NCBI GenBank assembly: GCA_017631135.1
Contig: JAGBTW010000096.1
Location: 1 to 12,844 of the forward strand
Source: Alistipes sp.
GTDB taxonomy: Bacteria > Bacteroidota > Bacteroidia > Bacteroidales > Rikenellaceae
Reading direction: 5' to 3'
Length of the DNA: 12,844 bases
Shown: piece by piece, positions 6,064-12,844 of the stretch
How positions within the stretch are numbered: position 1 is the stretch's first letter
Layout of the letters: each line of letters opens with the position of its first letter
Notes under the pieces: generated by a model
The model's database searches: none
Told to the model about the DNA's origin: nothing
Seen by the model: only the letters and a program-made list of their open reading frames with translations
Translations under genes and position numbers: made by a program

Positions 6064-6109
6064 GACTTAAGGGGCTTAAGGGACTCAAGAGACGTTAAGA
6101 GACTTAAGT
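6064..6109. repeat. Nine-nt tandem repeat (GACTTAAGG-like, five units)
   Basis: The units read GACTTAAGG, GGCTTAAGG, GACTCAAGA, GACGTTAAGA (10 nt) and GACTTAAGT. The core CTTAAG is itself palindromic. The tract lies between the lipoprotein promoter and the rplS terminator and has no coding sense. Confidence 0.75.
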
Positions 6110-6238
6110 GATGACTCGGACTCTCGCGACAATGTCATCCAGAACGAAGTGAGGGATCTCTCGGGTTGCACGACCATCAACCGCCTTGCAGACCTTGTGA
6201 TGTTTCGCTTTGCTCGGGCATGAAACGCCAATACAATG
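6110..6238. repeat. Possible dispersed intergenic repeat element
   Basis: The core TGTCATCCAGAACGAAGTGA (6133-6152) followed by GGGATCT resembles a 'gtcatcctgaacgaagtgaaggatct' type sequence that I recall as scattered between genes in many bacterial genomes. The rest of the stretch, including TTTCGCTTTGCTCGGGCATG, has no coding or promoter signal. The limits are uncertain, and repetition cannot be shown from this window. Confidence 0.35.
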
Positions 6239-6284
6239 AAAAAAGAAAGAGCTGCCCGACATAGTGTTGGACAGCTCCTTTCTC
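6239..6284 (-). terminator. Intrinsic terminator of rplS
   Basis: On the minus strand, GAAAGGAGCTGTCC (6269-6282) pairs with GGGCAGCTCTTTC (6245-6257), with one bulge and one G-U pair, around an 11-nt loop. A T-run (complement of 6239-6244) follows. It begins 14 bases after the rplS stop. Confidence 0.85.
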
Positions 6285-6296
6285 TCTCAAGGATGA

Positions 6297-6671
6297 TTAC
6301 TCGCTCTTCTTCATGCGGCGCTCCTTGATGCGTGCCTTCTTACCAGTAAGATCACGCAAGTAGTAGATACGTGCACGACGTACTACACCATACTTGTTAA
6401 CCTCGATCTTGTCGATGTGGGGTGAGTACAAGGGGAAGATACGCTCTACGCCTACGCCGTTAGATACCTTACGGATGGTAAACATCTTGGTACGGCCAGA
6501 ACCCTTAATCTGGATTACTACGCCACGGAAGCTCTGGAGACGCTCCTTGTTACCCTCGACAATGCGATAGGTTACGGTGATTGTATCACCTGCCTCAAAC
6601 TTGGGCACATCGTTCTCGCCCTTTGCCCACATCTGCTCGTTTACGAGTCTGATCAATGCATCTTTGTTCAT
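6297..6671 (-). CDS. rplS: 50S ribosomal protein L19
   Basis: L19 sits at the interface of the 30S and 50S subunits. The 124-residue protein has normal length and typical sequence: [13 protein letters not shown], then [68 protein letters not shown] and the basic end [21 protein letters not shown]. It is transcribed alone from a strong promoter with a leader of about 165 nt and ends at a clear terminator. It is not linked here to rimM or trmD, its partners in many other phyla; this is common in Bacteroidetes. Confidence 0.97.
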   Translation of the reverse strand: MNKDALIRLVNEQMWAKGENDVPKFEAGDTITVTYRIVEGNKERLQSFRGVVIQIKGSGRTKMFTIRKVSNGVGVERIFPLYSPHIDKIEVNKYGVVRRARIYYLRDLTGKKARIKERRMKKSE

Positions 6672-6835
6672 TGTTGCAACAAATAATTAAATGTTTATCG
6701 CTCAACATTATCGCTGTGTCGGCACTACCATATTGCCACCTTCGACAATAATCCTTGTGACTCGAGGTTGGCGCTTGGGTTTAACCAAACTCACCCTCGC
6801 AAACTGTGCCTTCACCCATTATAAGAGGTTGATAC
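6672..6835 (-). promoter_or_regulatory. Long rplS leader (5' UTR), possible autoregulatory region
   Basis: The predicted start near 6835 gives about 165 nt before the rplS ATG, long for an ordinary leader. It contains a 12-codon reading frame (ATG at 6819-6817, stop TAA at 6783-6781) and short self-complementary stretches around GGTTTAACC. L19 leaders that control their own gene are known in other bacteria. No specific known fold can be confirmed by eye. Confidence 0.4.
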
Positions 6836-6841
6836 GGGTCG

Positions 6842-6872
6842 CAAAGGTAGGTATTTATTTTTATTCTACAAA
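6842..6872 (-). promoter_or_regulatory. Bacteroidetes-type promoter of rplS
   Basis: On the minus strand, TTTG (6869-6872), a 19-bp spacer and TACCTTTG (6842-6849) match the consensus well. The -33 box lies only 8 bp past the stop of the upstream lipoprotein gene, with no terminator between them. Confidence 0.85.
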
Positions 6873-6880
6873 GAAAAGTG

Positions 6881-8761
6881 CTAAAAAATACTCTGTTTCA
6901 GCACACTTCGTGTCACATAGTCGCTGTATAGCTCGATAAATTCTGTCGCATTGCCCACATCATCGCGCTCGAAAACAAATGGCTCCGACACATACATCTC
7001 GCCAACATAGCCATTTTCATCCTCTGCCAAACCACAGATGACATACTCGTTGCCATAGCTGCATAGCGCCCAGTCGGGTGACGAGCTATAGGAGTACTCC
7101 AAGAGGCTCTCGCGTATCTCTTCGAGGCTATACTCCTCGGTTACGTTGCTGCGGAAGATGTCGAAGTGTAGCGCGGGCGCGGGCATCGAGGTAGCAACCT
7201 CAATAGATACAAAGTAGTCGGCATAGCCCACAAAAGATGAGTAGTAGGGCTCGAGGGCTGCAACTTCGCCAAGGTCGTAGGCGCGGGTGGTGACGGCTGT
7301 TATGTAGTTCTCGCCCTCGCCATCCTCTAATGTCGCAAAGCGATAGATAAAGAGGTCGGTGGTCGCTGCACCAGCATAGTAGCCATATACCGCCAATATA
7401 AACTCGGTGGCTGGGGGCAGCTGTGCGATGTGCTCGCTATATGTGCCCGAGAGCTCCAAGGGGGCATACTTATTCATGACATACTCGAGCTGCTCCTCCT
7501 TATCTCCCGCGGGCATGCTCTTGGCATACATGAGCACCGCTGTGTACTGCTCGTCGCTCGAGGGCGTGATGGTGACATCCACAGAGCGGGGGCGCACATT
7601 CTCGAAGCGCACCTCAAAGGTCATGTCCGAGCGCTCCACAGTGCCCGTAGAGAAGTAGTATACCTCGGGGTGTGACACCACCATGGGCACATTGCCACCA
7701 TCCGAGGCTATGGCGTATACGAGTGCCATATAGCGGTGGTTGGCGTTCAGCGTCTTATGAAATGTAGCGTTGCCACGATAGCCGAGCTGCTGCATGATGG
7801 CCTCTGCGTCCATCTCCTCGAAGTAGTAGAGGTGGTCGGCTATATAGAAGAACGCCTCGGCAACGGCATCTCCCGCATCGTGCGTAAAGGGCAGTCCCTG
7901 TTCGACGTATCCCGCCTCGCTGTCCTCGATAATCTGTACAGCGTAGTAGCCCTCCCAGCTCTTTGGCATAACGTCGAAGGTCGCCTCTGGACCCACGGTC
8001 GTGATAGCCACCTCGAAGAGTTGCGTGCTGCGCTCGGGCAGACGCTTATCTACGACGATATGGCTTATGGGTGTTATGCGTTCGTAGTGTTCGCCATTCA
8101 GGTAGACGCCATAAGCGTAGATTACATAGTCGCGTGCGGGTGAGAGCTCTTGCCACACTCGCTTAATATTGCCCTTTATAGCAATATTGTTTTCGATGAG
8201 GGTGGCTTCAAGGCTCTTATCCCCCGAGACATAGCTGTTAAATAGGCTTCTGTCAGCCTCGATAAGCTCCTCGGCGCTCGTGATGTTTAACCCCGTGAGG
8301 TAGCTCTTCTCTGCCATCATGACGATGTAGCGCATATCGTCGTTGTAGGGCGTAATGCTCACTTCGCACTCCGAGTAGTCGAGCTTTGTGACCTCAAGCG
8401 TGAGGTATGTTTCGCGTGCTGCAGGCTGCGTGACGATGCACGAGGGTGTCTCATCGGTAGAGGGGTGTCGCAGCGTGATTATAGCCTCGCGTGGCGTGTC
8501 ACCCTCGTTGGGTAGCACCCTGAAGCCTATTGTGCCCGCGGTGCTGTTGTCAACCTCTACAATCCACTCCGCCTCGGTGACAGCAACAGGGTTTATGCCC
8601 ATGTTGTTGTCGAGCGTGTAGCATAACTCGTAGTCGCCACCTATGTCTGCCACCTCGAGGGTTGTGGGCGTGACGCTGAACGAGGGCTTCACTACCTCAT
8701 TATGCTTCGTACACGACAGTAGGAGCACAGCGAAAATATATATAAGACTGCGAAGACGCAT
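6881..8761 (-). CDS. BACON-type multidomain surface lipoprotein
   Basis: This 626-residue protein begins with a lipoprotein signal (MRLRSLIYIFAVLLLSC, Cys17). Residues about 27-113 form a BACON-like Ig domain, with FSVTPTTLEVADIGGDYEL, an AEWIVEV strand, GTIGFRVLPN and a final CIVTQPA. Three related modules follow (about 118-240, 247-373 and 379-478). Each has a first strand such as CEVSITP or SVDVTITP, a Tyr-containing strand (YIVMMAEKSY, YYAVQIIEDS, YTAVLMYAKS), a helical insert and then an 'L-P-A-xx-Y/F' strand pair such as SPARDYVIYAYGVY. A different domain closes the protein (about 485-610). No catalytic motif is evident. It starts 11 bp after the paralogous gene at 8773-9915. A role in glycan or protein binding at the cell surface, beside the GH2 enzyme, is inferred. 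Confidence 0.8.
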   Translation of the reverse strand: MRLRSLIYIFAVLLLSCTKHNEVVKPSFSVTPTTLEVADIGGDYELCYTLDNNMGINPVAVTEAEWIVEVDNSTAGTIGFRVLPNEGDTPREAIITLRHPSTDETPSCIVTQPAARETYLTLEVTKLDYSECEVSITPYNDDMRYIVMMAEKSYLTGLNITSAEELIEADRSLFNSYVSGDKSLEATLIENNIAIKGNIKRVWQELSPARDYVIYAYGVYLNGEHYERITPISHIVVDKRLPERSTQLFEVAITTVGPEATFDVMPKSWEGYYAVQIIEDSEAGYVEQGLPFTHDAGDAVAEAFFYIADHLYYFEEMDAEAIMQQLGYRGNATFHKTLNANHRYMALVYAIASDGGNVPMVVSHPEVYYFSTGTVERSDMTFEVRFENVRPRSVDVTITPSSDEQYTAVLMYAKSMPAGDKEEQLEYVMNKYAPLELSGTYSEHIAQLPPATEFILAVYGYYAGAATTDLFIYRFATLEDGEGENYITAVTTRAYDLGEVAALEPYYSSFVGYADYFVSIEVATSMPAPALHFDIFRSNVTEEYSLEEIRESLLEYSYSSSPDWALCSYGNEYVICGLAEDENGYVGEMYVSEPFVFERDDVGNATEFIELYSDYVTRSVLKQSIF

Positions 8762-8772
8762 AACACTATATA

Positions 8773-9915
8773 TTAGATGTACTTAATGACGGGCATCGAG
8801 CGCATTACGGGAACCTCGCCATTCTTTGACTCAACGGCGAAGACGAAAATCATATACTTCTTACCCGACGTGAGCTGCATATTGATGCTCTTATAGCCAC
8901 TATAGCAGTTTGCCTTGAGGTACTGCTCGGCGCTGTAACCACTCTTCATGGCGCTGCGGGCATTGGAGTAGAAGCTCGAGGCGATACTCTTAATGGCGTA
9001 CTCGTTGAGGTTCTCGCCCTGGGGGATGTATAGGATGTTATCCTCGGGCGCAATCTGTATAGCGTAGTAGCCATTCCAGTTCTCGGGTGTCACGCTGATT
9101 GTCGCTGCACCGTTTGACATCGTTGCGCTTATGTTGAAGCTAACATCGTACATTGTAGGCATGGGAATGTCTACGATGTATGTGTGCAATGGCGTAGTCA
9201 TCGTATAACTATTGCCGTGGAACTCAACGCCATAGCTGTAGATGGTGTATGTAGCACCTGGCTGCATACCCACAAACTCGCGTGTGGCATCTCCCGAGTA
9301 GATGAGCTGGGGGCTTACGCGATCCATAAGCTCCTCAAGGGTCATATTGTTGCGCTGTGCGAGCGAGAGGTAACTCTCCATCTCGTTTGCCACGAACTGG
9401 GCGCCGTCGGTGATGCCCGTCTGCTTGAAGTACTCCGAGTCGATGATGTTTGCCATGTAGGGGCGCATCTTATCCTTGGGCTTGTACTGCACGGTGCAGC
9501 TCTTGTATGTTACGTCCGAGACACTGAAAGAGAAGCTGTTAAGCAGCTGCTTATCCTGCAAAACGTAGACCTTGAGGGCCTTCTCCATGCCAGTGTAGTT
9601 GATTGTCACTACACCCATGCGCGATTCGTTTTGGTCACTCGCAGCGATGGCAAGCATAATTTTGCCGTCGGTAATCTCTGTGGGTGTTATCCACTCCGCG
9701 CCCGTGGTCACCGTGGGTTTTGCGCCCTTTACGGGGTTGGTGATGCCGTAGTAGATGGGTATGTTACCACCGCCACCGTCGACGTTCAATTCGTAGCAGT
9801 CGAGCACCATGACGGGTGGGTTGTTGGGGTCTACGCCCGACTCACAGCCGATGAGTGTGAGTGCAGCGAGGCAGATGACTGCCCAAAATCTCTTGGTTGT
9901 TTGTATCATATTCAT
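8773..9915 (-). CDS. BACON-type lipoprotein, shorter paralogue of its neighbour
   Basis: This 380-residue lipoprotein has a signal ending LTLIGC (Cys24); ATG at 9909 (third codon) is an alternative start. Residues about 35-121 are a BACON-like domain (DCYELNVDGGGGNIPIYYG, GAEWITPTE, MGVVTINYTG, KVYVLQDKQ). Two modules follow (about 127-249 and 254-380) that align in layout with the first two modules of the downstream protein. Examples are SCTVQYKP against CEVSITP, PGATYTIYSYGVEFHG against ARDYVIYAYGVYLNG, and NWNGYYAIQI against SWEGYYAVQI. The gene lies 24 bp after the GH2 gene and 11 bp before the longer paralogue, so all three probably share a transcript. A tandem duplication followed by gain or loss of C-terminal modules would explain the pair. 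The binding partner is unknown. Confidence 0.8.
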   Translation of the reverse strand: MNMIQTTKRFWAVICLAALTLIGCESGVDPNNPPVMVLDCYELNVDGGGGNIPIYYGITNPVKGAKPTVTTGAEWITPTEITDGKIMLAIAASDQNESRMGVVTINYTGMEKALKVYVLQDKQLLNSFSFSVSDVTYKSCTVQYKPKDKMRPYMANIIDSEYFKQTGITDGAQFVANEMESYLSLAQRNNMTLEELMDRVSPQLIYSGDATREFVGMQPGATYTIYSYGVEFHGNSYTMTTPLHTYIVDIPMPTMYDVSFNISATMSNGAATISVTPENWNGYYAIQIAPEDNILYIPQGENLNEYAIKSIASSFYSNARSAMKSGYSAEQYLKANCYSGYKSINMQLTSGKKYMIFVFAVESKNGEVPVMRSMPVIKYI

Positions 9916-9940
9916 TGTCTGTTATTTGTCCTATTTGTGT

Positions 9941-12436
9941 CTACTCGCTCTTTATCACAATCTTTGCTGACTTAAGACCCTTTGAGCGTGCCGTGAGGGT
10001 TATTGTGCCAGGGGTGTCATTGCTCTCGACGATGGCGGTCATCATGCCGCTAAAAGCCTTCATCTTGGGCTCGTGGAAGAGCTCCAACGACACAGAGTTG
10101 CCATTAGCGCCCGCGCGGTAGTGACCCTCGCCCGCAACGCTAAACTCAATGAGGTTGTCGGCCATGGGGCATAGGTTGCCATCCTTGTCCACTACGCTTA
10201 CGGTTACGAATGCCAAGTCCTTGCCATTGGCCTCGATTGTCGCGCGGTCCACCGAGAGCTCGATGTGGTGGGGCTTGCCCGCTGTGGTCATCACCCTCTC
10301 GGCTACAGCCTCGCCCGCCTCGTTGTAAGCCACAACCTTCACTGTGCCAGGCTCATACTTTGTGTCCATCCACATCAGGCGGTAGCGCGACTGGCGCTTA
10401 AGAGCCTTCTCTGCATCCTCACCCCATGAGTTCTCGAGGTTTACGGTCGTGTCCTTGGTGCGCACGCCCTGGCTCACGCCATTGATGAACAACACGGCAG
10501 AGGGGTAGTTCGTATAGACGAATATTGGGATATTCTCACCCTCCATGCCCTGCCATGTCCAGTGGGGGAGTATGTGGAGCGTCTCCTCATCCTTGTTCCA
10601 GTGGCTGCGATAGAGGTAGTAGCGGTCTTTGGGTAGTCCCGCAAGGTCGACGATACCAAAGAGCGAAGAGTGGCTGGGCCAGTTGGTGTAGTAGGGTGTG
10701 GGCTCGCCAAGGTAGTCGAAGCCTGTCCATACGAACTCGCCAATGCAGCAGTCGTAGTCCTCGTGCCACATCCAGTCGTCCTCGGGGAGGTTTGACCAGC
10801 TGCAATGCTCAACATCGTAAGATGAAGATTGGTGGTCGTCGTATGTAGCCATCGAGCGACGCTCAACGGGGAACTTATAGACACCGCGGCTGCTTACCGT
10901 AGATGCGGTCTCTGTGCCGAGGATAATCTGCTGTGGTAGTGCCTGATAGCTATTGCCATAGTGCCATGGGCGGTAGTTGAAGCCAGCAACATCCATCATC
11001 GCTGCCATGTTGTTGTAGACAACGTTGTGGGGCTGGTCCATGCCCTGTGTAACATAGCGTGTGGGGTCTTCGCGGTGGCAGATGTCCTGCAAGAAGCGCG
11101 AGAGCTTGGGGCCCCACATCTTATCACCCTGGTCGGGTACCTCGTTGCCTATGCACCACATCACCACGCTGGGGTTGTTGCGGTAGTGGTGGATGAGGTT
11201 CACCATGTCGCGCTCTGCCCACTCGTCGAAGTGCTTGTGATAGCCATTCGAGAGCTTGGGCGTCTTCCACTCGTCGAAGGTCTCGAGCATAAGCATCATG
11301 CCCATCTCGTCGCACGCCTCCACCAATTCGGGTGCTGGCATGTTGTGCGAGGTACGGATGGCGTTACAACCCATATCCTTCATTATGCGAATCTGGCGGC
11401 GTATCGCTGCGTCGTTCACCGCAGCACCAAGAGGACCAAGGTCGTGGTGGTTGCAGACGCCCTTGAACTTGACGGGCTCGCCATTGATGAACATACCCTT
11501 GTCGGGCACTATCTCGAGCGTGCGAATGCCGAAGCGTGTTGAGTACTCATCCTTTAGCTCGTTGCCAGCGTAAATCTTTGATTTTGCGTAATATATCGCG
11601 GGGTTGTCAACACTCCAAAGCTCTGGCATGGCGATGTCGAACTCCTGCTCAAATAGCGAACTATCGTAGCGGCTTATCGCTGCCTCGCTCGTAGCTACCA
11701 CCTCGCCCGAGGGGTCTACTATATCGGTTACGATGCGATAGATAGTCTTGTCTGCATCGGCGGGTGTTGTGAGCTTCGTGCGCAACTCCACCTTTGCCAA
11801 CTCCTTGGTTACGATGGGCGTTGTGAGCTGTGTGCCCCACACGGGAACATAGCTATCCTCGGTTACTACGAGGTGCACATTGCGGTATAGACCCGCACCT
11901 GGATACCAGCGTGATGACTCATTCTCATTCTCGAGGCGCACAGCGAGGGTGTTTGCCTCGCCCACCTTGAGGTAGGGGGTGATGTCGAAGTGGAACGAGT
12001 TGTAGCCGTAGGGCCAGTAGCCAACCTCCGTACCATTTATATATACGCGCGCGTGACTCATAGCGCCGTCAAATATAATCGAGGCGCGCTTACCCTCCTC
12101 GAATGAGAGTGCTTCAAACTCGAGACGATACCAGCCCACACCGACAAAGGGTAGACCTCCCGTGCGACCAGCGTGCTCCATAGCCTCCTTCTGTCCATCC
12201 TGTGTGATTGCGACATTTTGGCGGTCGTTGTGGATGCTGAAAGGACCATATATCGCCCAGTCGTGGGGTATGGTAACCTCTTGCCAAGCGTTATCATCGT
12301 AGTCGGTAGCTATAAACTCGACGCTATCCTCGCGCGTAAATCGCCAACCGCGCTCCAGGAGCTGCTCGGTGCGCACCTGTGCCTCGGCTGCAAAGAGTGT
12401 TGCCATGGCTGCAATGGCTAAAACAAGTCGTTTCAT
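9941..12436 (-). CDS. Secreted GH2 beta-galactosidase-type glycosidase with DUF4982
   Basis: This 831-residue enzyme has a type I signal peptide (MKRLVLAIAAMATLFAAEA, cleavage near residue 19) and is likely periplasmic. Domains in order are the GH2 sugar-binding jelly roll (about 25-195, with IPHDWAIYGPF, VGVGWYRLEF and SSRWYPGAGLYRNVHL), the GH2 Ig-like domain (about 200-305), the TIM barrel (about 310-610), DUF4982 (about 630-705) and a C-terminal Ig-like domain (about 722-831). Catalytic residues are visible: the acid/base Glu432 in WCIGNEVPD and the nucleophile Glu509 in ILGTETAS, with GVCNHHDLG and NAIRTSHNMP nearby. This retaining-glycosidase fold with DUF4982 is common in Bacteroidetes beta-galactosidases; the exact substrate (galactoside, glucuronide or other) cannot be read. 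The gene starts 30 bp after the RNA methyltransferase stop and leads into the two lipoproteins. Confidence 0.93.
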   Translation of the reverse strand: MKRLVLAIAAMATLFAAEAQVRTEQLLERGWRFTREDSVEFIATDYDDNAWQEVTIPHDWAIYGPFSIHNDRQNVAITQDGQKEAMEHAGRTGGLPFVGVGWYRLEFEALSFEEGKRASIIFDGAMSHARVYINGTEVGYWPYGYNSFHFDITPYLKVGEANTLAVRLENENESSRWYPGAGLYRNVHLVVTEDSYVPVWGTQLTTPIVTKELAKVELRTKLTTPADADKTIYRIVTDIVDPSGEVVATSEAAISRYDSSLFEQEFDIAMPELWSVDNPAIYYAKSKIYAGNELKDEYSTRFGIRTLEIVPDKGMFINGEPVKFKGVCNHHDLGPLGAAVNDAAIRRQIRIMKDMGCNAIRTSHNMPAPELVEACDEMGMMLMLETFDEWKTPKLSNGYHKHFDEWAERDMVNLIHHYRNNPSVVMWCIGNEVPDQGDKMWGPKLSRFLQDICHREDPTRYVTQGMDQPHNVVYNNMAAMMDVAGFNYRPWHYGNSYQALPQQIILGTETASTVSSRGVYKFPVERRSMATYDDHQSSSYDVEHCSWSNLPEDDWMWHEDYDCCIGEFVWTGFDYLGEPTPYYTNWPSHSSLFGIVDLAGLPKDRYYLYRSHWNKDEETLHILPHWTWQGMEGENIPIFVYTNYPSAVLFINGVSQGVRTKDTTVNLENSWGEDAEKALKRQSRYRLMWMDTKYEPGTVKVVAYNEAGEAVAERVMTTAGKPHHIELSVDRATIEANGKDLAFVTVSVVDKDGNLCPMADNLIEFSVAGEGHYRAGANGNSVSLELFHEPKMKAFSGMMTAIVESNDTPGTITLTARSKGLKSAKIVIKSE

Positions 12437-12466
12437 ATTGTAGTAGTTAAAAGTTTCGGTTTGGGG

Positions 12467-12844
12467 TTAACGTTGCTGGCGGCGGAACTCGGCGAGGATG
12501 ATGCCCGTAGCCATCGCCACATTGAGCGACTCGGATGTGGGTGCATCGGCAGGGTAGGGTGGGATGAGCAGACTGTGTGTCAGTGCCTCGCGTGTCTCGT
12601 TGGTTATGCCGCGACCCTCGTTGCCCATGACGACGATGCCACTCGCCTCGAGCTTCGCATCGTAGATGTTGTCTCCGTCGAGCAGTGTGCCATAGATGTT
12701 GAGTCCCTCGCGGTGTGCCTCCTTGAGAAATGCGGCGAGGTTATCGGTGTAGTGCACCCTAACGCGCAATATAGCACCCATCGTCGCCTGTATAACCTTG
12801 GGGTTGAAGCAGTCGGCAGTGTCGCGCGAGCAGATGATGTTCTC
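12467..12844 (-). CDS. SpoU/TrmH-family RNA 2'-O-methyltransferase, C-terminal part (partial)
   Basis: The frame runs in from the right edge and ends at TAA (12469-12467), giving the last 125 residues of a SPOUT-class enzyme that methylates RNA ribose from S-adenosylmethionine. Family motifs are present: FNPKVIQATMGAILRV, motif 2 IVVMGNEGRGI and motif 3 IPPYP followed by SESLNVAMATGIILAEF, which build the knotted cofactor-binding site. The N-terminal part, including motif 1, lies outside the window. Whether it modifies 23S rRNA (RlmB-like) or tRNA cannot be decided. There is no promoter in the 30-bp gap to the GH2 gene, so they may be cotranscribed, although their functions seem unrelated. 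Confidence 0.92.
   Translation of the reverse strand, partial: ENIICSRDTADCFNPKVIQATMGAILRVRVHYTDNLAAFLKEAHREGLNIYGTLLDGDNIYDAKLEASGIVVMGNEGRGITNETREALTHSLLIPPYPADAPTSESLNVAMATGIILAEFRRQQR

Noticed and set aside
6064..6109. Short tandem units as a CRISPR array
   Set aside because: The units are 9 nt with single-base spacing; there are no spacers and no cas genes.
6691..6939. Plus-strand frame of 82 codons in the rplS leader
   Set aside because: It overlaps the rplS leader, promoter and lipoprotein stop on the other strand, and no family features are seen.
9184..9975. Plus-strand open frame of 263 codons over the BACON lipoprotein
   Set aside because: It is antisense to a gene with a lipobox and BACON-like domain, and its composition is typical of a shadow frame.
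10961..11542. Plus-strand open frame of 193 codons opposite the GH2 gene
   Set aside because: The opposite strand encodes the catalytic barrel with its active-site motifs; the plus frame is His/Val/Leu-rich and has no family features.

Overview
The window looks like chromosome of a gut-type Bacteroidales bacterium, perhaps in or near Alistipes/Rikenellaceae; the family is an inference. The phylum rests on several signs: the gene order DUF4271 - hemD - rnpA - yidD, promoters of the form TTTG-N19/20-TAnnTTTG instead of sigma70 boxes, many lipoproteins with BACON-type domains, weak Shine-Dalgarno sites and a GH2/DUF4982 glycosidase.

Left part (1-3934, + strand). The tail of a probable S41 peptidase is followed by a membrane sensor histidine kinase and an overlapping DUF4271 membrane protein. 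A promoter inside the end of the DUF4271 gene then appears to drive hemD-like uroporphyrinogen-III synthase, rnpA (RNase P protein) and yidD (membrane insertion factor). This block closes with a heptamer repeat tract and a strong hairpin terminator.

Middle part (3867-6296). This is a variable island between the housekeeping genes yidD and rplS. It holds two unrelated minus-strand lipoprotein genes, each with a clear Bacteroidetes promoter. Between them lie an 8-nt poly-C tract, a 16-bp perfect hairpin, what looks like the 3' scrap of a lost minus-strand gene, and a second, truncated copy of the last 165 bp of yidD. The copy matches at 153 of 165 positions with no indel, and most of its differences are silent. 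It therefore looks like the 3' end of another once-functional yidD allele, and its layout fits insertion at, or recombination into, the end of yidD. A 9-nt tandem repeat and a possible dispersed repeat lie next to rplS.

Right part (6297-12844, all minus strand). In transcription order: the C-terminal part of a SpoU/TrmH-family RNA methyltransferase, a secreted GH2 beta-galactosidase-type enzyme, two adjacent paralogous BACON-type lipoproteins, then rplS (L19) from its own promoter and a roughly 165-nt leader. Gaps of 30, 24 and 11 bp make the GH2 and lipoprotein genes a likely operon for glycan handling at the cell surface. No SusC/SusD pair is present in the window.

The most notable finding is the duplicated yidD 3' end and the small cargo region it brackets. 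I see no CRISPR, transposase, integrase, tRNA or rRNA.
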